Shown piece after piece: positions 22,652 to 32,922 of a DNA stretch of 64,000 nucleotides. Source of the stretch: Bacteroidaceae bacterium. Lineage in GTDB: Bacteria; Bacteroidota; Bacteroidia; Bacteroidales; Bacteroidaceae. Position 1 is the first letter of the stretch, and each line of letters begins with the position of its first letter. Location of the stretch: positions 27,127 through 91,126 of the forward strand of contig JAFQUE010000082.1 in the NCBI GenBank assembly GCA_017408685.1. The letters run 5' to 3'. A program made the translations under genes and the position numbers. Below the pieces are notes generated by a model that saw only the letters and a list, made by a program, of their open reading frames with translations, was not told the DNA's origin and ran no database searches.

Positions 22652-23434
22652 ATGAAACGGCTGATAACACTACTGCTGATATTCTCAACGGCAACCGCTT
22701 TTGCGCAAGACTTTGAAACACTGTTCAAAGAGGGTGTCACACATATCAACCAAGGGAACTTTGCCCTGGCGACCGAAAGCCTGCAGAAGGCCATGCCTCA
22801 TGCCAGGAACGAAAGTGACAGATTCAACCTGCACCTTAACCTCGCCTACTCGTACATGATGGCAGGCAATAGCGACAAGGCGTTGGAACACTATAACGGA
22901 GCGATAAAAATACATGGATACAGCAAAGAGCTGCTGCTGCAACGTGCAACGGCATTCATGCATACAGGGCGTTTTGACGAGACCATAGAGGATTGCAACA
23001 GTATATTGAGCAAAAACGCCGACGACCTTGACGCCATGCTATGCAAAGCACAGGCCTGCATGGCAAAAGGAGAAAACAGCAAGGCTATTGAGGAGTTTAC
23101 ATACATCATTGGCAAATACCCTGCGGACCTCAATGCACGTCTGGGGCTTGCAATGGCATACAAGAACGGGGAACTGTACGAAAAGGCGACACTGCTTTTG
23201 GGGCTTCTTATTGAAGAGTTCCCCGGCAACCCTGCACTATACATTGCACGCAGCGATGTTGAGAGGGAGCAGGGGTTGCTTGAACTGGCACTGCTTGATG
23301 TGGAAAAAGCTATAGAACTTTTTCCCGAGAATGCCGAATATTACACCCTGCATTCAATACTGCTTGAGGAATGTGGCAAGAAGGCGGCTGCCGCAAAGAG
23401 CCGCAACAAGGCTGCAATGCTTAAAAACCAATAA
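22652..23434 (+). CDS. Exported TPR-repeat protein
   Basis: A 260-residue protein with a signal peptide (1-18, ending TAFAQ) and then tandem 34-residue helical repeats filling the rest. TPR landmarks such as LNLAYSYMMAGNSDKALEHY, AFMHTGRFDETIEDC and AQACMAKGENSKAIEEF are spaced at the expected interval, about six repeats in all. Such proteins act as scaffolds in periplasmic or outer-membrane complexes. No catalytic domain is present and the partner is unknown. It is transcribed alone from the promoter at 22615. Confidence 0.85.
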   Translation: MKRLITLLLIFSTATAFAQDFETLFKEGVTHINQGNFALATESLQKAMPHARNESDRFNLHLNLAYSYMMAGNSDKALEHYNGAIKIHGYSKELLLQRATAFMHTGRFDETIEDCNSILSKNADDLDAMLCKAQACMAKGENSKAIEEFTYIIGKYPADLNARLGLAMAYKNGELYEKATLLLGLLIEEFPGNPALYIARSDVEREQGLLELALLDVEKAIELFPENAEYYTLHSILLEECGKKAAAAKSRNKAAMLKNQ

Positions 23435-23565
23435 TTATTTTCTTATCTGCCAAAAAACAGCACTTCACTGCAAACTGAATAGCATTTTTGATAAAAAAAG
23501 CATTTTTTATTTGAACAGATACATTAAAATGACTACTTTTGGAGAGAACATTGAAAACAGCAGTC

Positions 23566-23997
23566 ATGACAAAAAGAACAACACCCTATAACATCAAGGA
23601 AAAGCAGGATAAGAATGCGCCCTACCGATCGCTTATCCGCGCTGAATTAGCCGATGAGTTATATGAAAAGATTCTTAACATCATCGTCATTCAGAAGAGA
23701 TACCGCAACAAGGACTTCTCGGCAAAGGAACTCGCCAAGGAACTGAACACCAACACCAGATATATCTCTGCGGTAATCAATTCACGTTTCAACACAAACT
23801 TCTCGTGCCTCATAAACGAATACCGTGTAAAGGAAGCACTCCACCGCATGACAGACAAGAGATATCTTGACATGACAATAGAGGAGATTGGGACACTGGT
23901 GGGTTTTGCCAACAGACAATCATTCTATGCCTCGTTCTACCGTGTCATGAACGAGACTCCCAACGGTTACAGGAAGAGGCACCTTGCAGCAAGATAA
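23566..23997 (+). CDS. AraC-type DNA-binding protein without sensor domain
   Basis: A 143-residue protein. ATG at 23566 is taken as the start; the frame is open from a TTG at 23539. After a ~40-residue basic leader the whole protein is an AraC-family double helix-turn-helix: first helix pair FSAKELAKELNTNTRYISAVIN, second MTIEEIGTLVGFANRQSFYASF, ending in the conserved FYRVMNETPNGYRK. There is no ligand, kinase or membrane domain. It therefore resembles the detached DNA-binding part of larger regulators. The AlkD-like gene starts 7 bp after its stop, so the two probably share a transcript. Its targets are unknown. Confidence 0.85.
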   Translation: MTKRTTPYNIKEKQDKNAPYRSLIRAELADELYEKILNIIVIQKRYRNKDFSAKELAKELNTNTRYISAVINSRFNTNFSCLINEYRVKEALHRMTDKRYLDMTIEEIGTLVGFANRQSFYASFYRVMNETPNGYRKRHLAAR

Positions 23998-24004
23998 GAA
24001 GCAG

Positions 24005-24607
24005 ATGGAAGAGTCCCGCGAGGTTATCAGAAATATAAAAAAAGAACTCCGCCTGTTCATGAACGGAGTGACTTCGTTCCAACAGCGCAAGTTAGGCATG
24101 GAGTACAACATCATATTCGGAGTGAGTATACCGCACCTCAAGGAGATTGCGATGAAATTCCCCAAAGACTATGATGTTGCAACCACCTTGTGGAAAGAAA
24201 ATATACGCGAAAGCAAACTGCTTGCAATTCTGTTGCTGCCCGAGGAGTATTATGAAGAGGTTGCAGAAAGGTGGATTACAGAGTGCCGCTACCGCGAGAA
24301 TGCCGACCACCTTGCCCACAACATACTTTGCAAATTGCCATGCGCGCTTGAAAGAGCGCTTGTTTGGGCGTGCAGCAAGGAAGAACTTTGCTGCTATTGC
24401 GGTTACATGACATTGTCGCACCTGTTCAGGGCTGGCGACACACTTTCCCCGGAACAGGAAAAAAGATATTTCGCAACGGCTGCAACACACATAAACATGC
24501 AACACGCATGCAAAGCACAGGCACTGAACTCACTCTTGCTCTACTGCGGAGAAGACGAGGAGAAAGCAGGGCGGTACAATGCTGCAGCAGGCAAGGAACT
24601 GCTGTAA
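24005..24607 (+). CDS. DNA alkylation repair protein, AlkD-like HEAT-repeat family
   Basis: A 200-residue all-helical protein. ATG at 24005 is preferred over the TTG at 23984. Features of the DNA_alkylation family are visible: GVSIPHLKEIAMKF near residue 38, the LWKENIRESKLLAILLLP repeat, and WITECRYRENADHLAHNIL with aromatic and Asp residues in the groove region. AlkD from Bacillus removes positively charged alkylated bases without base flipping; this protein is shorter and diverged, so glycosylase activity is likely but not certain. It is downstream of and close to the AraC-type regulator. A strong terminator follows. Confidence 0.8.
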   Translation: MEESREVIRNIKKELRLFMNGVTSFQQRKLGMEYNIIFGVSIPHLKEIAMKFPKDYDVATTLWKENIRESKLLAILLLPEEYYEEVAERWITECRYRENADHLAHNILCKLPCALERALVWACSKEELCCYCGYMTLSHLFRAGDTLSPEQEKRYFATAATHINMQHACKAQALNSLLLYCGEDEEKAGRYNAAAGKELL

Positions 24608-24621
24608 GAGATTATGACAGC

Positions 24622-24661
24622 GACACAAGCGGGTGACCCAAACCGGTCACCCGCTTGTGTC
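24622..24661 (+). terminator. Terminator after the alkylation repair gene
   Basis: A 17-bp perfect stem (24622-24638 with 24645-24661, arm GACACAAGCGGGTGACC) around a 6-nt loop, 14 bp after the stop codon. Confidence 0.75.
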
Positions 24662-24728
24662 ATTATCCCATGTTACACTTTTTATGTAAATTTAATTCTG
24701 TTTATATACCATATTATAAAAAAATAGG

Positions 24729-24736
24729 TAACTTTG
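24729..24736 (+). promoter_or_regulatory. -7 element before fur (TAACTTTG)
   Basis: TAACTTTG matches TAnnTTTG and lies 48 nt before the ATG at 24785. It shows that the longer open frame starting at 24734 cannot be the true start. Confidence 0.55.
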
Positions 24737-24784
24737 TATAGTGAAACTGCGGCATTAGGCGAACTTGTCCCGCAGCGACATGTG

Positions 24785-25264
24785 ATGATGGAAAACAGCA
24801 AGATTGCGGAGTCTGCCAAACAACGGTTCGCAGACTACCTTAAAGAGAACAAATGCCGTAGAACACCTGAACGTTTTACCATACTTGAAGCAGTATACTC
24901 AGTCAACGGTTGCTTTGACATAGACGAACTGCTCGAGTACATGGAAGATAAAATGAAGTTCAGGGTAAGTCGCGCGACAATATACAATACCATTTCTCTG
25001 CTGATAAACGCAAATCTTGTAGTACACCATCAGTTCGGTTCAGAATCGAAATATGAAAGATGTGTAGGCACCGAGAAAAGTCATATGATATGCACAAAAT
25101 GCGGCAAGGTGACAGAGATTGGCAATATTGACCTGACTGAAACATTGACGGCGAACATAAAGAAGTTCCATCTGACACACTATTCGCTCTACCTATACGG
25201 ACTCTGCAACAAGTGTCACCAGGCAATGAAGAGACGAAAGGCACGTATGAGCAAAGAGAAATGA
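24785..25264 (+). CDS. Fur-family metal-responsive transcription regulator
   Basis: A 159-residue Fur/Zur/PerR-type repressor. ATG at 24785 (or 24788) is chosen because the upstream frame lies inside the promoter. The winged helix covers about 10-90 (RRTPERFTILEAVY, FRVSRATIYNTISLL). The dimerisation domain carries two CxxC pairs, CTKCGK and CNKCHQ, which bind the structural zinc. Whether it senses iron, zinc or peroxide cannot be decided from these residues. purA starts 52 bp downstream, and the set fur-purA-peptidase-hisS is all on one strand with small gaps. Confidence 0.9.
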   Translation: MMENSKIAESAKQRFADYLKENKCRRTPERFTILEAVYSVNGCFDIDELLEYMEDKMKFRVSRATIYNTISLLINANLVVHHQFGSESKYERCVGTEKSHMICTKCGKVTEIGNIDLTETLTANIKKFHLTHYSLYLYGLCNKCHQAMKRRKARMSKEK

Positions 25265-25307
25265 AAGAAAGGACAAATGAACCGCCATTGACTTGAAAAT
25301 CAAATAA

Positions 25308-26585
<1,278 letters not shown>

Positions 26586-26649
26586 AGAACATTCTGTGGA
26601 TTATACAGGTTAGTATACAGACCGGAAATAACCGCAAAAGAGAGTAACA

Positions 26650-27372
26650 ATGATATACACATCAATACACTTGACAGCCGCCGAAGGCGTGAGTCTCAAT
26701 ACGACATACCTTATAATATTTATAGGCATTTCAATATTGAGTTATATTGTCCAGGCCGGCCTGCAGAGCAAATTCAAGAAATTCTCGAAGATACCCATTG
26801 GCCTCACAGGACGTGATGTAGCCATAAAAATGCTGCACGACAACGGCATTTATGACGTCAAGGTGACATGTACCCCCGGGACACTCACCGACCACTACAA
26901 CCCGACCACAAAAACCGTGAACCTTAGTCAGGGCGTGTACAATTCGGCAAGCATAGCGGCTGCAGCCGTGGCTGCACATGAGTGCGGGCATGCCGTACAG
27001 CATGCAAAAGCATACGCACCGCTCAAAATGCGTTCGGCACTGGTACCCATAGTTTCGTTCTCATCGAACATAATGATGTGGGTACTGCTTGCAGGAATAC
27101 TCACCGTTGAAATTTTCCCGCAACTACTGCTGGCAGGAATAATACTATTCGCAACCACCACTATCTTCAGTTTCATAACCCTTCCGGTTGAGATTGACGC
27201 GAGTCGCCGTGCGCTCGTGTGGTTGCAGAGTGCAGGAATAACCAATGCAAGCAATCACAAGTATGCAAGCAGCGCATTGCGCTCGGCAGCCTATACCTAC
27301 GTTGTAGCAGCAATATCATCGCTTGCGACACTGCTTTATTACGTTATGATTTACATGAACAGACGAGACTAA
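26650..27372 (+). CDS. Membrane zinc metallopeptidase, YugP family
   Basis: A 240-residue integral membrane protein with four hydrophobic segments (about 15-33, 125-145, 150-172 and 212-232). The zinc motif is HECGH in [16 protein letters not shown] (about residues 110-125), the form of HExxH typical of the Zn_protease_2 (YugP) family; EIDASRRAL near residue 181 holds a further conserved Glu and Asp. The family is widespread and its substrates are unknown. The gene lies 10 bp upstream of hisS and 64 bp after purA. Confidence 0.88.
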   Translation: MIYTSIHLTAAEGVSLNTTYLIIFIGISILSYIVQAGLQSKFKKFSKIPIGLTGRDVAIKMLHDNGIYDVKVTCTPGTLTDHYNPTTKTVNLSQGVYNSASIAAAAVAAHECGHAVQHAKAYAPLKMRSALVPIVSFSSNIMMWVLLAGILTVEIFPQLLLAGIILFATTTIFSFITLPVEIDASRRALVWLQSAGITNASNHKYASSALRSAAYTYVVAAISSLATLLYYVMIYMNRRD

Positions 27373-27382
27373 AACAACAGAA

Positions 27383-28744
27383 ATGGCAGCAAAACCGGCA
27401 ATACCAAAGGGCACCAGGGATTTTTCCCCCGTAGAGATGTCCAAAAGAAACTACATTTTCGATACAATACGTGAAGCTTTCCGCATTTTCGGTTTCAGGC
27501 AGATTGAGACTCCCGCAATGGAGAACCTCTGTACCTTGATGGGTAAATATGGCGAGGAAGGCGACAAACTGCTTTTCAAGATACAGAACTCGGGCGACTA
27601 CTTCAGCTGCCTCACCGATGAGGAACTGCTGAGCCGCAACGCGGCCAAGTTAGCGTCAAAGTTCTGCGAGAAAGGATTACGCTACGACCTCACCGTTCCA
27701 TTCGCGCGCTATGTGGTAATGCACCGCGACGAACTGGTGTTCCCCTTCAAGCGCTACCAGATACAACCTGTATGGCGTGCCGACCGCCCACAGAAAGGAC
27801 GTTACCGCGAATTCTACCAGTGCGACGCCGATATAATAGGCAACAACTCGCTCATAAACGAGGTTGAACTCATACAACTCATAGACTACGTATTCGGCAA
27901 GTTGGGCATTCGTGTAGCCATAAAATTGAACAACCGCAAGGTCCTTGCAGGCATTGCCGAGGTAATTGGCGAGCCCGAAAGGATTATAGACATAACCGTA
28001 GCCATTGACAAGATTGACAAGATTGGGCTCGACGGTGTAGTTGACGAACTCAAGAGCAAGGGAATAAGTGATGAGTCGGTAGGAAAACTGTTGCCGATTC
28101 TGCAGGCACAGGGTGACAACAATGCAAAACTGGACATCATTGCCCAGACCCTCAAAGGCAACGAAACCGGCGAAAAGGGTGTTGAGGAGATACGTTTCAT
28201 CCTTGACGCATTCAACGGGCTTGAACTGAACAGTGCGCTTGACCTTGACCTCACACTGGCGCGCGGTCTCAACTACTACACCGGTGCAATACTTGAAGTA
28301 AAGGCACTTGACGTTGCAATAGGCAGTATCACAGGCGGCGGACGTTACGACAACCTCACAGGCGTGTTCGGTATGGACGGCGTATCGGGTGTGGGTATCT
28401 CATTCGGCGCCGACCGCATATATGACGTAATGAACCAACTCAACCTCTACCCCGAGGATTCGATACAGACCACACAGGTGATGTTCGTCAACTTCGGCAA
28501 CAAGGAGGCTATGCACTCGTTACAGATAATTTCCACACTGCGCAAAGAAGGGATTTCTGCCGAACTGTTCCCAAGCAGCGACAAGATGAAAAAGCAGATG
28601 GGATATGCCAACAGTCACAATATCCCTTACGTTGCCATCATTGGCGAGCAGGAGATTGCCGACGGTACTATCGCGGTAAAGAACATGGCAACCGGAGAAC
28701 AAAAGAGCATGACAACAGAGGAACTTGCAACTTTGCTTAAATAG
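27383..28744 (+). CDS. hisS: Histidyl-tRNA synthetase
   Basis: A 453-residue class II synthetase that charges tRNA-His. The N-terminus shows [11 protein letters not shown], motif 2 is [13 protein letters not shown], the histidine-specific motif is [14 protein letters not shown], and motif 3 lies around [11 protein letters not shown]. The C-terminal anticodon-binding domain covers about 355-453. Last gene of the fur-purA cluster; a hairpin follows. Confidence 0.97.
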   Translation: MAAKPAIPKGTRDFSPVEMSKRNYIFDTIREAFRIFGFRQIETPAMENLCTLMGKYGEEGDKLLFKIQNSGDYFSCLTDEELLSRNAAKLASKFCEKGLRYDLTVPFARYVVMHRDELVFPFKRYQIQPVWRADRPQKGRYREFYQCDADIIGNNSLINEVELIQLIDYVFGKLGIRVAIKLNNRKVLAGIAEVIGEPERIIDITVAIDKIDKIGLDGVVDELKSKGISDESVGKLLPILQAQGDNNAKLDIIAQTLKGNETGEKGVEEIRFILDAFNGLELNSALDLDLTLARGLNYYTGAILEVKALDVAIGSITGGGRYDNLTGVFGMDGVSGVGISFGADRIYDVMNQLNLYPEDSIQTTQVMFVNFGNKEAMHSLQIISTLRKEGISAELFPSSDKMKKQMGYANSHNIPYVAIIGEQEIADGTIAVKNMATGEQKSMTTEELATLLK

Positions 28745-28779
28745 AAAACAGAATGATTTAAAGTCATTTTACAAAGAAT

Positions 28780-28816
28780 GCAATCCCCGTTAGAGAAAAT
28801 CTCTAGTGGGGATTGC
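28780..28816 (+). terminator. Hairpin after hisS
   Basis: GCAATCCCC pairs with GGGGATTGC and TAGAGA with TCTCTA, separated by a GT/GT internal mismatch, around an AAA loop. No U tract follows, so it is a terminator candidate only. Confidence 0.5.
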
Positions 28817-28862
28817 TCGTTCAAAAACAGGACTTTTGGGTAAGTTCCCTTTCCCATTTTCA

Positions 28863-29291
28863 TTATTCTGCCCGGTGCAGCACGGCCTGTGACCCGTCGA
28901 CTTTCCAACCATCATCGCTGTTCAAAAGGCGCACCTTCATCCTGACCTTCTTTTCGACTGCAGTCATGGCACTGAGTTCCACATAAGCCGTATCGCCCGA
29001 CACAGTCTCGGAAACAACGGTATAAGCACTGTCATTGACCAAATTCTGCTTGCCTGCTGCAGGAACGAATATCCGTTCAAGATACTCATCAAAGATTTCC
29101 TGCTCGGCCGGGTCTTCAAAACAGATGTTCACCTTCACGTTCTCAACATCACAGGCACTTATTGAATTGAAGAAACGCACTGCCACTGCAGAAGGCGAGT
29201 GCAGTTTTGAGACAACAGTTCCGTCACTTCCGCAGGAAACAACAAAAGAGACCGTAGCGACAAGCATGAATATAAGGGTTCTGTTTTTCAT
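28863..29291 (-). CDS. DUF4878-like lipoprotein
   Basis: A 142-residue lipoprotein. The signal peptide ends in the lipobox FVVSC (Cys20), followed by a Gly/Ser/Asp stretch. The remaining ~110 residues look like a small cystatin/NTF2-like fold: an initial helix SAVAVRFFNSISACD, then strands with conserved DTAYVEL and a C-terminal GWKVDG. This pattern fits the DUF4878 family, common in Bacteroidota and of unknown function. It is convergent with hisS and divergent from pta. Confidence 0.75.
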   Translation of the reverse strand: MKNRTLIFMLVATVSFVVSCGSDGTVVSKLHSPSAVAVRFFNSISACDVENVKVNICFEDPAEQEIFDEYLERIFVPAAGKQNLVNDSAYTVVSETVSGDTAYVELSAMTAVEKKVRMKVRLLNSDDGWKVDGSQAVLHRAE

Positions 29292-29380
29292 ATCGGGAAT
29301 ATTTTTTACACCGCTAAAGTATAATTTTTTATTGGATTTGCACTACAAAAGAAGTGGCAAAGAAATAAAAGAGATTTTAT

Positions 29381-29411
29381 TTTGTTCTCAACATTGTTTG
29401 GAGTAACTTTG
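29381..29411 (+). promoter_or_regulatory. Promoter of pta-ackA
   Basis: TTTG at 29381-29384, a 19-bp spacer and TAACTTTG at 29404-29411. The leader to the ATG at 29495 is about 75 nt. Confidence 0.65.
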
Positions 29412-29494
29412 TAGGAAAGTAAAAAAATGCCTGCGTGATGACATTCCACAGACAATGAGCAATTACAACAAATTACAATATAATATTTTTCACT

Positions 29495-30505
29495 ATGGAT
29501 GTTATTAAGAATCTGATTGAGCGCGCACAGCAGAACAAGCAGCGCATTGTTCTCCCTGAGGGAACAGAAGAGCGTACACTCAAGGCAGCCGACAAGGCTC
29601 TCGCCGACGGTATCGCAGAGTTGGTAATCCTTGGCAACAGGGAAGAAATCCTTGCACTTGCCCAGAAGAACGGCCTTACAAACATCGAGAAGGCAACAAT
29701 CATCGACCCGGAGAACAACCCCGACGCCGAGAAGTATGCCAACCTCCTTTTTGAGTTGCGCAAGGCAAAGGGCATGACAATGGAGGACGCACATAAACTT
29801 GTGTGCAACCCTCTTTACCTCGGTTGCCTCATCATTAAGAACGGTGACGCCGACGGCCAGGTAGCAGGCGCCCTGAACACAACCGGCAATGTATTGCGCC
29901 CCGCATTGCAGATTATCAAGACCACACCGGGTATCACATGCGTGAGCGGTGCAATGATGCTCATAACCAACGCAAAGGAGTATGGCGAGGATGGCGTTCT
30001 CTTCGTTGCCGACGTTGCCGTTACACCACAGCCCGACGCAAACCAGCTTTCACAGATTGCAGTATGTACCGCACAGACAGCAAAGGCCATTGGCGGTTTC
30101 GAAGAACCACGCGTTGCAATGCTCAGCTTCTCTACAAAGGGTTCTGCAAAGCACGAAATGGTTGACAAGGTGACAGAGGCCACACGCCTTACACACGAAC
30201 TTGACCCGGCTCTTTCACTCGACGGCGAACTTCAGGCCGACGCTGCACTTGTTCCATTCGTTGGACAGAGCAAGGCTCCGGGCTCTACCGTAGCAGGTAA
30301 GGCAAACGTACTTGTATTCCCCGACCTCGGTGCAGGCAACATAGGTTACAAACTCGTTCAGCGTCTTGGACATGCCGAGGCCATAGGTCCTGTACTCCAG
30401 GGTATCGCACGCCCTGTAAACGACCTCTCACGCGGTTGCTCTGTAGAGGATGTATACATGATGATTGCAATTACGGCAAACCAGGCCATTGCAGCAAAGA
30501 AGTAA
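29495..30505 (+). CDS. pta: Phosphate acetyltransferase
   Basis: A 336-residue enzyme of the short (Pta-only) type that exchanges acetyl-CoA and phosphate for acetyl phosphate and CoA. Signature segments are IVLPEGTEERTLKAAD near the N-terminus, KAPGSTVAGKANVLVFPDL, and the C-terminal ARPVNDLSRGCSVEDV. With ackA 33 bp downstream it forms the pathway that makes ATP and acetate from acetyl-CoA, central to fermentation. Codon choice (many Ala GCA, Gly GGT, Arg CGT) suggests high expression. Confidence 0.97.
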   Translation: MDVIKNLIERAQQNKQRIVLPEGTEERTLKAADKALADGIAELVILGNREEILALAQKNGLTNIEKATIIDPENNPDAEKYANLLFELRKAKGMTMEDAHKLVCNPLYLGCLIIKNGDADGQVAGALNTTGNVLRPALQIIKTTPGITCVSGAMMLITNAKEYGEDGVLFVADVAVTPQPDANQLSQIAVCTAQTAKAIGGFEEPRVAMLSFSTKGSAKHEMVDKVTEATRLTHELDPALSLDGELQADAALVPFVGQSKAPGSTVAGKANVLVFPDLGAGNIGYKLVQRLGHAEAIGPVLQGIARPVNDLSRGCSVEDVYMMIAITANQAIAAKK

Positions 30506-30538
30506 TTCACGTAACAAACAAATAAAGAGACAAAAAAA

Positions 30539-31744
30539 ATGAAAATCCTTGTATTGAACTGCGGAAGTTCATCTATCAAGTATCAGCTCATAGACATTGA
30601 GACAAAGAACGTGCTCGCAAAGGGTGGTATCGAGAAGATTGGTCTTGAAGGTTCATTCCTCAAATTCAACCTTCCCAACGGCGAGAAGGAGACTATCTTC
30701 ACTGCAATCCCTGAACACACAATCGGCGTACGCCTTATCTTTGACGTACTCACAAGCGAGAAGTACGGTGCCGTGAAGTCTATTGAAGAGATTGACGCTG
30801 TAGGTCACCGCATGGTACACGGCGGTGAGAAGTTCAGTCAGTCAACACTGCTTACCGACGAGGTTCTCGAGGTTTTCGAGGCATGCAACGACCTTGCTCC
30901 ACTCCACAACCCCGCTAACCTCAAGGGTGTGAATGCCGTGAAGGAGGTTGCTCCCGAAATGCCGCAGGTAGGTGTATTCGACACATCGTTCCACCAGACA
31001 ATGCCCGACTATGCATACATGTATGCACTCCCGTATGAGCTCTATGAGAAATACGGCGTTCGTCGCTACGGTTTCCACGGAACATCGCACCGCTACATCA
31101 CAAAGCGTGCACTTGAGATGTTGGGTATCCCAGCCGAAGGAAGCAAAATCATCACATGCCACATAGGCAACGGCGGTTCTATTGCAGCCGTAAAGGACGG
31201 CAAGAGCGTCGATACTTCAATGGGTATGACTCCGCTTGCAGGTCTCATGATGGGTACACGCAGCGGTGATGTTGACCCGGGTGCACTCCCCTACATCATG
31301 GACAAGACAGGCCTTGACATACATGGTCTTTCTGACATGCTAAACAAGAAGTCCGGTGTTGTGGGTATCTCGGGCGTGTCATCGGATATGCGCGAAGTGA
31401 ACGCTGCCGCCATGGACGGCAACAAGCGTGCCGAACTCTCAAATACAATGTATTTCTACCGCATAAAGAAGTACATCGGAGCATATGCAGCAGCAATGGG
31501 CGGTGTCGATGTAATCATCTTTGCCGGCGGTGTAGGCGAAAACCAGGCAGACTGCCGCGAGACAGTTCTCGAGGGTCTCGAGTTCCTTGGCGTTGAACTC
31601 GACAAGGAGGTCAATGCAAAAATGCGTGGCGAAGAGGCTATTCTCTCTACTCCGGCTTCACGCGTAAAGGTACTCCTTATACCTACAGACGAAGAACTCA
31701 TGATTGCTACCGATACATACGAGATTGTAAAGGGTCTCAAGTAA
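30539..31744 (+). CDS. ackA: Acetate kinase
   Basis: A 401-residue enzyme that converts acetyl phosphate and ADP to acetate and ATP. Family signatures include VLNCGSSSIKYQL at residues 4-16, the catalytic-region GHRMVHGGEKF, FDTSFHQTMP, YGFHGTSHRYI and GGVGENQ near the C-terminus. Length is normal. Second gene of the pta-ackA operon, ended by a 25-bp stem terminator. Confidence 0.97.
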   Translation: MKILVLNCGSSSIKYQLIDIETKNVLAKGGIEKIGLEGSFLKFNLPNGEKETIFTAIPEHTIGVRLIFDVLTSEKYGAVKSIEEIDAVGHRMVHGGEKFSQSTLLTDEVLEVFEACNDLAPLHNPANLKGVNAVKEVAPEMPQVGVFDTSFHQTMPDYAYMYALPYELYEKYGVRRYGFHGTSHRYITKRALEMLGIPAEGSKIITCHIGNGGSIAAVKDGKSVDTSMGMTPLAGLMMGTRSGDVDPGALPYIMDKTGLDIHGLSDMLNKKSGVVGISGVSSDMREVNAAAMDGNKRAELSNTMYFYRIKKYIGAYAAAMGGVDVIIFAGGVGENQADCRETVLEGLEFLGVELDKEVNAKMRGEEAILSTPASRVKVLLIPTDEELMIATDTYEIVKGLK

Positions 31745-31754
31745 ACTACAGGAT

Positions 31755-31806
31755 AGTACAATAGCAATAATGGCGGCCATGTGGCCGCCATTATTGCTAT
31801 TGTACT
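31755..31806. terminator. Terminator after ackA
   Basis: A perfect 25-bp stem (31755-31779 with 31782-31806) with a 2-nt TG loop. It lies between convergent genes and can act in both directions. Confidence 0.8.
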
Positions 31807-31843
31807 TTAGTTCCCGCGTAGGTTAATTTTCCCGCACAAACCT

Positions 31844-32704
31844 TCAGTTTTCACTTTCCACTTTTCCGTTTTCAGTTTGCAAAGTGTCCTTCTTGAACCT
31901 GTTATTGCCTTTCATAAGGAAATCAAGAGAGTACTGCGCTGCGTCACGCATTTCGCGGCACTTGGAAATGGAAAGAAGCACATCGGAGAGTTCCTTGACC
32001 TTGGTAATGGCCGTAACATCGTCCTTGCGCAACTCATATTTGAAACTCCTTTCACCGGCAAGTTCCACAACTACCTTATCCTGCGCCGAAGCGATAAAAT
32101 CCATAAGACCGCCATCGTTACCGCGCTTGAAGTCATAACGTTCTACATACACACCATACTCCTTACCGGTCCACGAGTATACTGGTTCCTCAGCAACTAC
32201 ATATACATCGCCACATGAGACCTTCACACTCTTGCACCTTATCCTGTTGCCGCGATAGAACGATGTAATTACAGCCTCACCGTTCTCCTTAACGGTAGCA
32301 CGCAGGTAACTATTGAACACATTCTTTGAAATCGCCTGGGAAGGAACCGAATAAACACCCATATCCTGATACTTGGAATTCTTGCTGAACTCGAGCCCCT
32401 GCAGCATTGTATCGCGTTGCTCCACAAGACGTTGCAGTTCACTGTCAAAGTATGCGATGTCACGTTCCTTCTCCTTGACGAGCACCTCGTGACGAAGCGC
32501 CTCGGCCTCGCGTCTTGTCTTGTACGCCTTGGGATGTGCACTCTTCACACTGTCAATGAGTGTCTTGGCCCTGTTGTAATTGCCGGCGGCAAACTCGTTG
32601 CGTATCTCTTCAAGGATATTACGGGCCGGGTCTTCAATCTTGCTCTCGCATGAAAGCATGAACAATGAGAAGACAAGTAGCAGAAATGGAGATTTTATTT
32701 TCAT
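31844..32704 (-). CDS. Lipoprotein with coiled-coil region, unknown function
   Basis: A 286-residue lipoprotein. ATG at 32704 (MKIKSPFLLLVFSLF) gives a normal signal peptide with lipobox FMLSC (Cys19); the frame is open upstream but lacks a better start. After the Cys, residues 20-125 are helical and charged (REAEALRHEVLVKEKERDI, LQRLVEQRD), suggesting a coiled coil. The C-terminal ~150 residues are mixed, with strands such as YGVYVERYDFKRG. I do not recognise a family with certainty. A promoter with TACTTTTG lies at 32755-32762. Confidence 0.75.
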   Translation of the reverse strand: MKIKSPFLLLVFSLFMLSCESKIEDPARNILEEIRNEFAAGNYNRAKTLIDSVKSAHPKAYKTRREAEALRHEVLVKEKERDIAYFDSELQRLVEQRDTMLQGLEFSKNSKYQDMGVYSVPSQAISKNVFNSYLRATVKENGEAVITSFYRGNRIRCKSVKVSCGDVYVVAEEPVYSWTGKEYGVYVERYDFKRGNDGGLMDFIASAQDKVVVELAGERSFKYELRKDDVTAITKVKELSDVLLSISKCREMRDAAQYSLDFLMKGNNRFKKDTLQTENGKVESEN

Positions 32705-32754
32705 AATAACGATTTGACGGCAGGCACGAACCTGCAATATTATATTATAATGTA

Positions 32755-32762
32755 CAAAAGTA
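32755..32762 (-). promoter_or_regulatory. -7 element before the lipoprotein gene (TACTTTTG)
   Basis: On the minus strand TACTTTTG matches TAnnTTTG, 50 nt before the start codon at 32704. Confidence 0.45.
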
Positions 32763-32867
32763 CAATTAATTTTGCAGCACACTCCTGAAACAGACATTTT
32801 TTTGCGCCACCGGGTTGTATTGAATAGTTTTTAACTACTCTATTTTCATTTATAGCAAAGAATTGAG

Positions 32868-32875
32868 TATCTTTA
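32868..32875 (+). promoter_or_regulatory. -7 element before the CCA enzyme gene (TATCTTTA)
   Basis: TATCTTTA is one base from TAnnTTTG, 47 nt before the ATG at 32923. Confidence 0.4.
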
Positions 32876-32922
32876 CACAATAATTCAGACTTTCCCCCGA
32901 AAGGGGTCCACATATACCAACC

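Noticed and set aside
23529-23591. 20-codon ORF (MTTFGENIENSSHD...) overlapping the start of the AraC-type gene
   Set aside because: Short, no homologue known to me, and better explained as leader sequence; a leader-peptide role cannot be excluded but has no support.
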